A DNA stretch of 64,000 nucleotides from Pseudoalteromonas sp. 0303. GTDB lineage: Bacteria > Pseudomonadota > Gammaproteobacteria > Enterobacterales > Alteromonadaceae. Shown piece after piece: positions 18,260-26,792 of this stretch; position 1 is the first letter of the stretch; each line of letters starts with the position of its first letter. The notes under the pieces were generated by a model, which saw only the letters and a list, made by a program, of their open reading frames with translations, searched no databases and was not told where the DNA came from. The DNA lies in the NCBI RefSeq assembly GCF_013349995.1, contig NZ_JABVXF010000010.1:59965-123964 (forward strand), written 5' to 3'. Position numbers and translations under genes: made by a program.

Positions 18260-19579
18260 TTACAATGCACCGGAGTGCTTCACATTTAAATAAGTGTTAA
18301 GCACATGCGGTAGTAGTTGCTCAGGGTTACAGTCTATGGCTATCACCCCTTGCTTTTTTAGCTTCGCCATATTGGCTTTATGTGAATTTAACAGCGCTAA
18401 TGCTGCACAATAGCTGGTTGCATCTTCGTACTTTTCAATAGGCTCATCGAGCACCTCATTTACTGCACGATTATTAATATTAATAAGTGCCACTAAGTGG
18501 TGTTTTTGTAATAGCTTAATTGCAGGCATTAACTCATCAATGCTTTGCTCATCAAGGGTAGTAACTAATAACACTAAAGAACGTTTACTGCGTTTAGCGA
18601 TTAATTGGTTTACAGCCACTAAATAGTCACTGCTGCTCTTATCTGGGTATAGATCATAAAAGTGATTCATCACCCGTGATACATTCTGCGCACCTTTTAC
18701 ATCAGGTAACCAGCGCAGATTTTGGTTAAAGCTTTGCATGCTAAACCAATCACCTTGCTTTAAAACTGTGTGTGACAGCAGTAGCAATGCATTTAAAGCA
18801 TGATCAAAGTGGCTGCCTTCATTAGCTTCAATGGCCATTTTTTTAGAAGCGTCTAGCATCACTATGACATGTTGGTTTTGCTCTTCTTGATACTCACGAG
18901 AAATGAGTTTTCGACGCTTACTGGTCGCCTGCCAGTCTATCTGCCTAACACTATCACCTTGGCGATACTCGCGTAATTGCTGAAATTCGATACCATCACC
19001 GCGCTTTTTAGTGAGCTTTAAGCCTGAAATAGGCTTATTCACTACGCCATTTAAATGCTGCTTTGAAGTAACACGGCTAAAGTCGGGATACACTTTTAAT
19101 TGAATTGCTTGCTCAGCTAACCAGTTTGTTTGCCAAAGACCAAATGGCGACCCTACCCTAAGTTCAATGGCACTGATCTGCGCATCACCTCGTTTGTGAG
19201 CGCGTAAGCTAAAGCTCTGCTTAGCTTGTTGCATTGCATCTATAAACACCGTTTGCTGTGGCTTTTTCAGCTCAATTGCATTACTTAAATGAACACTGAC
19301 ATCTAGCATGGTCGCATGCTTCGCTTTATTTTTAATCACTACCTGTAATGCTTGGCGTCGATACAAAGCCATGTTGAGACTCGTTTGTGCACTTACTTCA
19401 AGTAAAGGCTCTGACTTCGCTGCCATGTAATCTACAAATGCGAGCAATAAAGGCACTAATAACAAGGCCGTTAGCACTAAGCTGTCAACTGATGCAATGG
19501 CACAGACAAGCAACAATAACAGCAGTAAAGCTGTTAATTGTATAAAGCGTTTTGCAGGTCTATGCTTGATGCGTTTCAT
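18260..19579 (-). CDS. DUF58 domain-containing protein (partner of MoxR ATPase, first copy)
   Basis: 439 residues. Two adjacent N-terminal helices (about 10-50) anchor it to the membrane; the DUF58 motif lies around residue 205 (REYRQGDSVRQIDWQATSKR) and is followed by a von Willebrand-like fold whose metal site is degenerate (MLDASKKM where active sites read DxSxS). DUF58 proteins act with MoxR AAA+ ATPases. It overlaps the MoxR gene by ATGA and is the last gene of the RDD operon. Confidence 0.88.
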   Translation of the reverse strand: MKRIKHRPAKRFIQLTALLLLLLLVCAIASVDSLVLTALLLVPLLLAFVDYMAAKSEPLLEVSAQTSLNMALYRRQALQVVIKNKAKHATMLDVSVHLSNAIELKKPQQTVFIDAMQQAKQSFSLRAHKRGDAQISAIELRVGSPFGLWQTNWLAEQAIQLKVYPDFSRVTSKQHLNGVVNKPISGLKLTKKRGDGIEFQQLREYRQGDSVRQIDWQATSKRRKLISREYQEEQNQHVIVMLDASKKMAIEANEGSHFDHALNALLLLSHTVLKQGDWFSMQSFNQNLRWLPDVKGAQNVSRVMNHFYDLYPDKSSSDYLVAVNQLIAKRSKRSLVLLVTTLDEQSIDELMPAIKLLQKHHLVALININNRAVNEVLDEPIEKYEDATSYCAALALLNSHKANMAKLKKQGVIAIDCNPEQLLPHVLNTYLNVKHSGAL

Positions 19580-20559
19580 GAGCGCGGCGCTTCAACACTG
19601 GCTAAAATGGCACTGATCACTTCATCAAATGACACCCCTTCCAGCTCCAAATCAGCCGATAAAATTAATCGGTGTCTTAAAATATTCACTGACACTGACT
19701 TCACGTCATCTGGGGTTACAAAGTCACGGCCATTCATTAATGCCATTACTTTTGCGGCTTTAATGATATTAATTGAGGCACGTAACCCTGCGCCGTGCAG
19801 CACGCCTTGCCACGTTCGTGAACTACGCACGATATCGACGGCATAATTCAGTATTTGTTCGTCCACTAAGATATCTGCACAAAGCTGTTTAATTTCCGCA
19901 ATACGCTTAGCATCCAAGACTGCTGGCAGCTGCTCTACTTTGGTTTCATTAGAGACAATTTGTGTATTCAGTTTTAAAAGCTCAACTTCCGATTCATGAG
20001 AAGGAAAACCAAGCTCCACTTTCATCATAAAACGGTCTAATTCAGCCTCAGGCAGTGGGTACGTCCCTTCTTGATCTAATGGGTTTTGAGTGGCTAATAC
20101 CATAAACGGTGAATCAATAGATAATGACTCGCCATCAATGGTGATTTGTTGCTCTTGCATCACCTCAAGAAGAGCTGATTGCGTTTTAGCTGGTGCACGG
20201 TTGATTTCATCAGCTAGCAAAATATTAGTAAATGCAGGGCCTTTTTTGATATTAAATTCACCTGATTTCATATCATACAAACTATGACCAACAACATCTG
20301 AAGGCATTAAATCCGGTGTAAACTGCACTCGCGAAAAGTCTACATTTAAGCTTTTTGCTAAGGCTCTAACCAGTAGCGTTTTACCAAGCCCTGGAACCCC
20401 TTCAAGTAACACATGACCACCCGCAAAGAGCACCGTAAGCACATCTTCAACAATGGCATCTTGACCAACTAACACACGCGAAATGTTATGCTTTACTTGT
20501 TTTACTGCATCAGCTGCCTCAACTAAGCTCATGCGATTAGTGTCTAATTCCGTGCTCAT
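19576..20559 (-). CDS. MoxR family AAA+ ATPase (first copy)
   Basis: 327 residues. Walker A GVPGLGKT is at 54-61 and Walker B LLADEIN at about 114-120; ATQNPLDQEGTYPLPEAELDRFM is the MoxR hallmark around sensor 1 and the arginine finger. MoxR proteins are chaperone-like ATPases working with von Willebrand and DUF58 proteins on cofactor insertion or envelope assembly. Here the genomic partners are DUF58, DUF4350, DUF4129-like, SpoIIM-like and RDD proteins. It overlaps the DUF4350 gene by four bases. Confidence 0.93.
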   Translation of the reverse strand: MSTELDTNRMSLVEAADAVKQVKHNISRVLVGQDAIVEDVLTVLFAGGHVLLEGVPGLGKTLLVRALAKSLNVDFSRVQFTPDLMPSDVVGHSLYDMKSGEFNIKKGPAFTNILLADEINRAPAKTQSALLEVMQEQQITIDGESLSIDSPFMVLATQNPLDQEGTYPLPEAELDRFMMKVELGFPSHESEVELLKLNTQIVSNETKVEQLPAVLDAKRIAEIKQLCADILVDEQILNYAVDIVRSSRTWQGVLHGAGLRASINIIKAAKVMALMNGRDFVTPDDVKSVSVNILRHRLILSADLELEGVSFDEVISAILASVEAPRS

Positions 20560-21704
20560 AAGGCATTCCTTAATTGTTTAAATCGTTTTATATATTCTAT
20601 TCGTTGTTCTTTGGACTCAGGCAACTTGCTAGCAAGCAACTCAGCCACCTGTTGTTTTTCAAAATGAGTTAAATTAGCGATGATCTGCGCCTGCTTTTCA
20701 GCACTAAGCATCTTAAAGTTAGGCACTCGCGACTCTACTTTGGCGTAAAAATCTTTCTTGAGTGCAGTAAATAACACGGCTTCGTGACCATGCTCTGAAT
20801 AAAAGTTTGCTACTGCTCGAATATGCTGATTAAAGCTGGTTTTTATATCGAAGTCAGGAGCATAAGAGCGGCCGATACGACTACTGATATGCCACACTGC
20901 AAGCACAATTAATAACAGCAACGTCACCACAAATTGCCAGCTCCAGTGCCATAATTTGGCAAACCAATTTGGGTAAGTTAGATAAGGTACATAGGTTACT
21001 TTTTCAGCCCCTTTACTTAACCAAAGTAATAAACTGCCATGATCCAGATGGCGAAGTCGGTAATTGGTAAAAGGTAACAGCGATGGCATCACAATGACCC
21101 GACCTTGACCAAATGCAAAGTCACACATCAAGGTATCGCCGTTATCATTATTGGTACTCACACCGGGGCAGTTTTCAATAAAAAAGGCACGGCTTAGCTC
21201 AAGGTCAAGCTGAGTGTTTTCATCAATTGATAAAGTACTATTTTTATTCCCTTCTTTGAGCATCGCAAAGTCATATTCAAACACATCTTCTTGGCTTTCT
21301 ACATTGATGCCAAGCTGACTAAAAAATACGGTGCTATCAATTGCCAGCTCATCACGTTGCCTGTTTAATACATAAATTAAACGCCCGCCTTCAGCGACCC
21401 AATCAGCAAGCTGTACATCTAATTGGTAGGAGTCAGCAAGCACCGCCTCATCCAAAATTAAGATACTTTGTGGGTCTATGTTTAACTCATCACTTTGTGC
21501 TTGCTCTGCCAAGCGTTTGTTTTTATTCCAATCGATACCATTGGCTTTAAGTAGCCGCTTAGCCATCGTAAAGTTATCTTTTGCCACATCACTATGAAAG
21601 CCAATTTCTATTTCTTTTTTCTGCCAATCTAAAGAAGCAATACCAGCAATAACAAATAAGCTAAAAACCACTAGCACCGCTATGAGCACAACCTTAAGCT
21701 TCAT
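20556..21704 (-). CDS. DUF4350 domain-containing membrane protein
   Basis: 382 residues with an N-terminal signal anchor (about 5-24), a soluble domain like a class I glutamine-amidotransferase-type fold with ILDEAVLADSYQLDVQLADWV and GGRLIYVLNR (about 80-120), and a second membrane helix (about 258-278). The C-terminal 100 residues are cytoplasmic and helical. Members of this family occur next to MoxR and SpoIIM genes; the biochemical role is unknown. Its start overlaps the upstream gene by 11 bases, so translation is coupled. Confidence 0.78.
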   Translation of the reverse strand: MKLKVVLIAVLVVFSLFVIAGIASLDWQKKEIEIGFHSDVAKDNFTMAKRLLKANGIDWNKNKRLAEQAQSDELNIDPQSILILDEAVLADSYQLDVQLADWVAEGGRLIYVLNRQRDELAIDSTVFFSQLGINVESQEDVFEYDFAMLKEGNKNSTLSIDENTQLDLELSRAFFIENCPGVSTNNDNGDTLMCDFAFGQGRVIVMPSLLPFTNYRLRHLDHGSLLLWLSKGAEKVTYVPYLTYPNWFAKLWHWSWQFVVTLLLLIVLAVWHISSRIGRSYAPDFDIKTSFNQHIRAVANFYSEHGHEAVLFTALKKDFYAKVESRVPNFKMLSAEKQAQIIANLTHFEKQQVAELLASKLPESKEQRIEYIKRFKQLRNAL

Positions 21705-23154
21705 GGGCTTGCTCCTTAGTCTCTGCTGTCATTGCCGTAATTTGCTCTGTCAGCTCGATAAAGTCGATATCAGGGGTTTTATGGCCCCAAGCAACCGTGA
21801 CCCACGCAGAAAATAAGCGGGCAAAAATTGCTTGTCCTTGATTTGGCACCCTAGCATCTATTGCACGTTTACATTCGCGCTCAGTCATCGAGCGGTGCAA
21901 GCGCACTTCATGTTGTTGCTGCGCCCAACTCAGCGCATGATGAAGCAAATACGCCAGCGCCAAGCGGTGCTCACCTTGCTCAAAACATTGCTTTGCAGCG
22001 GCAATTAAATCTGCTGGTAGATCCTTACTTTTAATTTCTGCAAATAAAGTTGGGATAACAGGCTCTTCATTCACTTTACTGCGCTCAGGCAAGCTTAAGT
22101 TGGCAAAAAAACCGCGTTTTTGCATCAGGTAATAAACTAGCCAAATAACTAATAAACCGACCAATACCCAAACTAACACGCCAAACACTTCGCCAATGGC
22201 AGTAAACACATCGATAAGCCAAGACCAATCACTATCTGATGAGCTATCTTTTGCTTCGATATTTGGCACCCACGTGGTCTCAGTTTCAATGACATTAGGC
22301 TCATTATAAAGAGCCGTAACTTGCTCTTTTACCGCTTGCTTATCGATTTGCTCTGCATAGCTTGTTGATGGTTGCAGTGTAAACGTTGTAAGTATAAGTA
22401 GTGCTACAGCACTGACTACGCCTGCAAGACGGGTGCGAATATTTTTAAATGCCAGCTCGATATCCCAGCCTTCTAGTTCAACTCGACGGTGTAAATAAGC
22501 AAGGAAACCACCTGTTACAAATAACGGTGCGACTAACGAGATACTGATGATATAAATAAAGTTAAACGCTATCTCAACCCAGATTGGCGCTTCGAATATT
22601 TGGTACATGGCTTCTTGTGCAGAGAATGAATGGGGCACAAGTGCAATTGTCAGTGCCGATATTCCCATCAATAAGATAAACTCAAAATGTACACAGAACA
22701 GCATCCACAATGTCTGCTTAGGCTTAGTTGAAGCAAACAACACCTGCTTACGCTTAGTTTTGCGCTCACCTGATAGTCGTTCAAGTTGTTCTACAGGGGC
22801 TAAAAATGCTCTGTTTGGGCTGAGCCTAAAAACGGTTAAATGCGCTAATATATCAGCGATTTTTAACTGCTTGAGTGACTTTAAGCTACTCATTATGTTG
22901 ACTGGCTGATTGAAAACCGCTTTTGACATGTAATCGAGTAAAGGTCGCTCAAATACAGGTTTAAGCCACCAAACAACAAAGCCACCTATGCCCCAACTTA
23001 ATAAAAAGCCGACAATCAAAAATACGGGTACTGCCATCATCAAATACAAAGAGACCAATGCCACAGCATGCTGCTTAACTAGCAACACTGTTAAATCAAA
23101 GGTTTCGTAAGCACTGCGCTTGCGAGGATTGAAGCTAAGTCGATTAAGCTCCAT
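21694..23154 (-). CDS. large membrane protein of the MoxR/RDD operon, DUF4129-like C-terminus
   Basis: 486 residues from the ATG at 23154 (AGGGGA upstream); a longer reading from 23208 lies inside the preceding gene and lacks a ribosome site. Hydrophobic helices occur near 32-60, 157-180, 196-225, 245-262 and 322-348. The last ~120 residues (ALAYLLHHALSWA, MTERECKRAIDARV, FSAWVTVAWGHK) match the DUF4129 pattern, a soluble helical domain frequent beside DUF58/MoxR. The function is unknown. Confidence 0.75.
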   Translation of the reverse strand: MELNRLSFNPRKRSAYETFDLTVLLVKQHAVALVSLYLMMAVPVFLIVGFLLSWGIGGFVVWWLKPVFERPLLDYMSKAVFNQPVNIMSSLKSLKQLKIADILAHLTVFRLSPNRAFLAPVEQLERLSGERKTKRKQVLFASTKPKQTLWMLFCVHFEFILLMGISALTIALVPHSFSAQEAMYQIFEAPIWVEIAFNFIYIISISLVAPLFVTGGFLAYLHRRVELEGWDIELAFKNIRTRLAGVVSAVALLILTTFTLQPSTSYAEQIDKQAVKEQVTALYNEPNVIETETTWVPNIEAKDSSSDSDWSWLIDVFTAIGEVFGVLVWVLVGLLVIWLVYYLMQKRGFFANLSLPERSKVNEEPVIPTLFAEIKSKDLPADLIAAAKQCFEQGEHRLALAYLLHHALSWAQQQHEVRLHRSMTERECKRAIDARVPNQGQAIFARLFSAWVTVAWGHKTPDIDFIELTEQITAMTAETKEQAHEA

Positions 23155-24094
23155 AACGCATTCCCCTGTATAAGCGAAAAACGACATAAGCCCAACAACC
23201 GCTGCCAACTAAATATTTAACTTCGTTAGCAATATCACGGGGTGACCAAAATGCTTCGATAAAAGCGGCAATGACTAACATTAAAAATGCGCCAACAATC
23301 AATGGAAGCGCTTTTTGTGCAGCCTGTTTCATCGCATATGCGCGAGTATACTGCCCAGGATTTAACAAGCCATAACCTATTTGACACCCGGCCGCTGAGG
23401 CAATGATGATAGCGGTTAACTCAAATGAGCCATGGGTTATTACAAACGAAAAAAACGGCCCTTCAAATCCAACATTCACAATGTGAGCTGCAACAGCACC
23501 AAAATAAAAACTATTGAACAATAGAAAAAAAGCAGCGCCAACACAGAACAATACGCCACCTGCAAACATCTGAAATGCGATACCAATGTTATTGTAGATA
23601 TAGACCCCGAACATCATCAGATCTTGCGATGCGCCGCGCTCCGCCGATTGAACGCTACCACTAGGGTTATACATTTGTTCGATATTAAGGACAGTGCCTT
23701 GCCCTAAAAATGTATACGCAGCATCAGGGTCTATTGTCACCCAAATAAAAGCAATTAAGGCCAATCCCCAAAATGCCAATAAGTTAATACCAAGCATTAA
23801 ACGATTTTCATACAGTGCACGCGGGAATGCCGTGCGGGCCACATGCCATATTTCGGAAAATTGATTGCTTCGAGATAAATAAAGGCGCTTTTGTCCTAAC
23901 TGTACCAGCCTATTTATTTGCTCAATCAACACCGGGCTGTATTGACGACTTTGCGCAATGGCTAAATCATTACAGACTTTGCGATACAAGTTAGGTAAAT
24001 TAACAGGTAAAGACTCCGCACTACTTTGCTCGCAAAGTGCTTCAAACTCATCCCAACTGACACTATTTGATTTTACAAATTGAGTTTGCTTCAT
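23144..24094 (-). CDS. stage II sporulation protein M-like membrane protein
   Basis: 316 residues of the SpoIIM/DUF95 superfamily. A soluble head (about 1-100; SWDEFEALCEQ, YSPVLIEQINRLVQLG) precedes about five membrane helices, with FVITHGSFELTAIIIASAAGCQIGYG as the family hallmark (seen at about 215-240). In Bacillus SpoIIM helps peptidoglycan degradation during engulfment; in non-sporulating bacteria with RDD and MoxR neighbours the role is unknown. It overlaps the RDD gene by four bases. Confidence 0.87.
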   Translation of the reverse strand: MKQTQFVKSNSVSWDEFEALCEQSSAESLPVNLPNLYRKVCNDLAIAQSRQYSPVLIEQINRLVQLGQKRLYLSRSNQFSEIWHVARTAFPRALYENRLMLGINLLAFWGLALIAFIWVTIDPDAAYTFLGQGTVLNIEQMYNPSGSVQSAERGASQDLMMFGVYIYNNIGIAFQMFAGGVLFCVGAAFFLLFNSFYFGAVAAHIVNVGFEGPFFSFVITHGSFELTAIIIASAAGCQIGYGLLNPGQYTRAYAMKQAAQKALPLIVGAFLMLVIAAFIEAFWSPRDIANEVKYLVGSGCWAYVVFRLYRGMRYGA

Positions 24095-24819
24095 TGCTTA
24101 CCCTCCTGCTGCGGGTAATCGTTATCGTGTTGAACTTGGCCTGCAAAGTGGCGTGCGTAACTAACAAGCTGCGCCTCCATCTCATGCTCTTCAGCAGAAA
24201 ACGGTGCAGCTAAAATCGCTGCCAACTCACGGCGCCTTGCATCAGATAACTCATCATGACGCTCTGCAAATGCAAGCACCGCTAATTGCTCTTCGGTGGT
24301 TAAGCTAATGGTAGGAATATGCACTTCACCTTGAGATAATTCAGGGCGCGCTGCTAACTCATCGTCGTAAATGACCATAGTGCCTGCTGCCCAATCACCA
24401 ATGCGTTTAAAACGGTTGTTGAACAACATAACTACAAGGCCCAAGAAATAGCCTATCGGTAGCATGTCGGCAGGCCGTAGTAAGTTACGCACTACAATTT
24501 GCGAAAAGCTTGCTGGTAAGCCATTGTCTTGCACAACACGAATTTTTAGGCGCTTTTTACCTGGCGTTTGGCCACTTTCCATTTCAAACAGGATGTTATA
24601 ACCCCAAGAAATTAAAAAGTAAGCAATTAATATAAGTCCTTGCCCTGCATCACCAAAAAAGGCCAATACAGTACCTACAGCAAGTAAGACCAAACTACGG
24701 ATAATAAAATCGATAATGTAGGCATAGCTTCGGGCAACAACGCCAGCGGGAGTAATGGCGATATCAACGCCTTCGGGGAGTTTGATGTATTCTCTGTTTT
24801 CCAATCCGTGGTTCAACAT
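24091..24819 (-). CDS. RDD family membrane protein
   Basis: 242 residues; first gene of the six-gene operon. The RDD domain (about 18-150) contains the Arg and Asp residues in ARSYAYIIDFIIRS and two or three helices, with GQTPGKKRLKIRVV at about 83-96. The C-terminal ~80 residues are soluble and acidic (LSDARRRELAAILAAPFSAEE). RDD proteins are of unknown or transporter-like function. The promoter should lie within 24820-24923. Confidence 0.85.
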   Translation of the reverse strand: MLNHGLENREYIKLPEGVDIAITPAGVVARSYAYIIDFIIRSLVLLAVGTVLAFFGDAGQGLILIAYFLISWGYNILFEMESGQTPGKKRLKIRVVQDNGLPASFSQIVVRNLLRPADMLPIGYFLGLVVMLFNNRFKRIGDWAAGTMVIYDDELAARPELSQGEVHIPTISLTTEEQLAVLAFAERHDELSDARRRELAAILAAPFSAEEHEMEAQLVSYARHFAGQVQHDNDYPQQEGKQ

Positions 24820-24924
24820 TAATCTACTACTGGTATTTATTATTGTTTTCGTAAGCCAATAATAATGCGCGTTTTTCGTTCCTTTTTCAATGAATTTTGT
24901 TATGAGCGCGTTACAAACAAAACA

Positions 24925-24949
24925 AAAAAACCGGCTACAAGCCGGTTTT
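24925..24949 (-). terminator. terminator downstream of efpL
   Basis: AAAACCGGCT (24927-24936) pairs with AGCCGGTTTT (24940-24949) around ACA. On the minus strand the transcript continues with a U-run. It separates efpL from the RDD operon. Confidence 0.85.
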
Positions 24950-24965
24950 CAAAGGGGTTACAGAA

Positions 24966-25538
24966 TTATTTTTCTGCGCGACCCATAAATTTATGCTCAA
25001 CGGTATTAATACGAATACGGTCGCCTGTCGAAATATGCTCAGGAACTTGAATCGTTAAACCCGTTGTTAAACGTGCAGGCTTTGAACGTGCACTTGCTGA
25101 AGCGCCCTTGATTGATGGGTCAGTTTCTTCAACTACAAGCTCAACACTCGATGGTAAATCTAAGCCAACCGGTGCACCATCAATCACAATCACGTGAAGA
25201 CCTTGAGTTTCTTCATTAACGAATAAAATCTCTTCGCTGATAGCTTCTTTATTTAGGTTATATGGCGTGTAGTCTTCGTTATCCATGAAAACATACTCCT
25301 CACCGTCAATGTAAGAAAACATGGCTTCACGACGAATGAGATCAGCAAGCTTTAGCATGTCGCTGTCTTTAAATGTTTCATCAACTTTACCACCTGTTAC
25401 CACATCGTATAAACGCATGCGATATAAACTGCCACCAGCACGACCTTGTGGTACAGAACGTTGAATATCTTTAACTACTAAAACACGGCCGTTATGCTCG
25501 ATAGCGGCGCCTTTTTTAACTTCACTTGCCTTAGGCAT
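24966..25538 (-). CDS. efpL: elongation factor P-like protein EfpL (YeiP)
   Basis: 190 residues in the three-domain EF-P fold. The tip loop VPQGRAGGS carries Arg33 in place of the modified Lys of EF-P, and [18 protein letters not shown] and [12 protein letters not shown] are the EfpL-type sequences. EfpL relieves ribosome stalling on polyproline and related sequences without a lysine modification; family knowledge separates it from EF-P by this loop. It is a single-gene unit with its own terminator. Confidence 0.93.
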   Translation of the reverse strand: MPKASEVKKGAAIEHNGRVLVVKDIQRSVPQGRAGGSLYRMRLYDVVTGGKVDETFKDSDMLKLADLIRREAMFSYIDGEEYVFMDNEDYTPYNLNKEAISEEILFVNEETQGLHVIVIDGAPVGLDLPSSVELVVEETDPSIKGASASARSKPARLTTGLTIQVPEHISTGDRIRINTVEHKFMGRAEK

Positions 25539-25728
25539 GGGTGTATTCCTATCGTTTTTTGATGACAGAAATTTACCACGTAATGGCTTTTGTTCAATAA
25601 AAATTTACAGTTTTGACTCGCAGCCGTTATTTATTCGATTTTTCAGCAAATTATGACAATAGTTGTCTCAAAACTACAAAAAAGCTGCTATCTTTATAAC
25701 TACGAAAAATGACTTCAAGGATTGGATC

Positions 25729-26115
25729 ATGAATCAACACACAGTACACGAGTATTTAATGAAAAAGCCATTGGTGATGATCACCCAACCATTTGGCCAA
25801 GATGTCGACGTTTACAAGGTGAATCATAAAATGTTTGCCACCCTTGCCGAGGGCAAAGAAGGCCAAACAGACGATGAGGGAAACCTTGTATGGTGGCTAA
25901 ATCTGAAATGCGATCCAGATGAAGCCCAAGCACTGCGTGATATTTTCCCGTCGGTGATCCCGGGTTATCACATGAACAAACGTTTATGGAATACGGTTAT
26001 TTTAGACGGCACCGTACCACAAGGAGAGATTGAACGAATGATTGATAATTCGTTTGATTTAGTGGTTGCGAATATGCCAGAAAAAGACAGAAAAGCGATT
26101 GAGCTTCATCTGTAA
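25729..26115 (+). CDS. MmcQ/YjbR family DNA-binding protein
   Basis: 128 residues. I chose the ATG at 25729 because AAGGA lies about ten bases upstream and MNQHTVHEYLMKKP is the normal family start; the frame stays open back to a TTG at 25663. The CyaY-like fold shows VNHKMFATLAE, NLKCDPDEAQALRDIFPSVIPGYHMNKRLWNTV and the C-terminal helix NSFDLVVANMPEKDR. DNA binding has been shown for YjbR, but the physiological role is unknown. Its stop is 13 bases from that of the acetyltransferase. Confidence 0.85.
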   Translation: MNQHTVHEYLMKKPLVMITQPFGQDVDVYKVNHKMFATLAEGKEGQTDDEGNLVWWLNLKCDPDEAQALRDIFPSVIPGYHMNKRLWNTVILDGTVPQGEIERMIDNSFDLVVANMPEKDRKAIELHL

Positions 26116-26121
26116 AATTGC

Positions 26122-26148
26122 GCACTGATCACGCTCTGTGATCGGTGC
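26122..26148. other. hairpin at the junction of two convergent genes
   Basis: GCACTGATCAC (26122-26132) pairs with GTGATCGGTGC (26138-26148) with one G-U pair. It overlaps the last codons of the acetyltransferase gene. There is no U-run on either side, so termination would be weak. Confidence 0.35.
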
Positions 26149-26659
26149 AACTTAAATGAAAATGATGATCGGTATACAAAACACCGCCAATAGCATACGC
26201 ATCTAGCTGCTTATCGACTAACTGAAAACCACATTTCTCAAGTACTTTTTCTGAACCGATATTACCCTCGGTGACAACCGCTTTAAATTCACGCACGGCA
26301 TGTTCTGATTTGGCGTAATCAAGCACTGCTTGCAAAGACTCTGTGGCATAGCCACGACCATGAAAATTAGGCAACAGCAAATAACCGACTTCTTGACTAT
26401 CTGGCACTGTTGATGAAGTAAACCCAGTTACACCCACCTCTTTACCCGTACTGGTTTCAACAATAACTAAACAAAGTGGTGAATTCGAATTTGGCTGCCA
26501 AGGCTTTAAGCGTTCATTAAACTTAGCTCGCAGCTGCGCCTCTGAGGGCTTATCGAAGCATTTAGCTATCACTTCGGCATCATTATGCAAAGTATAAAAC
26601 AATGGCCAGTCATCGGCATTTAATAGCCGTAATGTTAATCGCGCAGTGGTGAGAGTCAT
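26129..26659 (-). CDS. GNAT family N-acetyltransferase (RimJ/RimL type)
   Basis: 176 residues. It opens MTLTTARLTLRLLNADDWPL, as RimJ/RimL-type enzymes do, and holds the acetyl-CoA loop LPNFHGRGYATESLQAVLDY (about 95-114) and the C-terminal EKCGFQLVDK. It should transfer an acetyl group from acetyl-CoA to an amine, possibly a protein N-terminus or a small molecule; the substrate is unknown. Confidence 0.87.
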   Translation of the reverse strand: MTLTTARLTLRLLNADDWPLFYTLHNDAEVIAKCFDKPSEAQLRAKFNERLKPWQPNSNSPLCLVIVETSTGKEVGVTGFTSSTVPDSQEVGYLLLPNFHGRGYATESLQAVLDYAKSEHAVREFKAVVTEGNIGSEKVLEKCGFQLVDKQLDAYAIGGVLYTDHHFHLSCTDHRA

Positions 26660-26741
26660 GGTGATTAATCGCTTTGTAAATAAGTCTAGTTATAACAAAC
26701 CGACTTCACGAGTTAAATACCACTTATGGCCAATATAGAAG

Positions 26742-26772
26742 AAAAAAGCCCCGCTCAATGAGCAGGGCTTTT
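26742..26772 (-). terminator. terminator downstream of fadIJ
   Basis: AAAAGCCC-GCTC and GAGC-GGGCTTTT form a long stem with one C/A mismatch and an AAT loop; on the minus strand a U-run follows. It lies 20 bases beyond the fadJ stop. Confidence 0.8.
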
Positions 26773-26792
26773 AAATTAACTAATTTAAAGAA

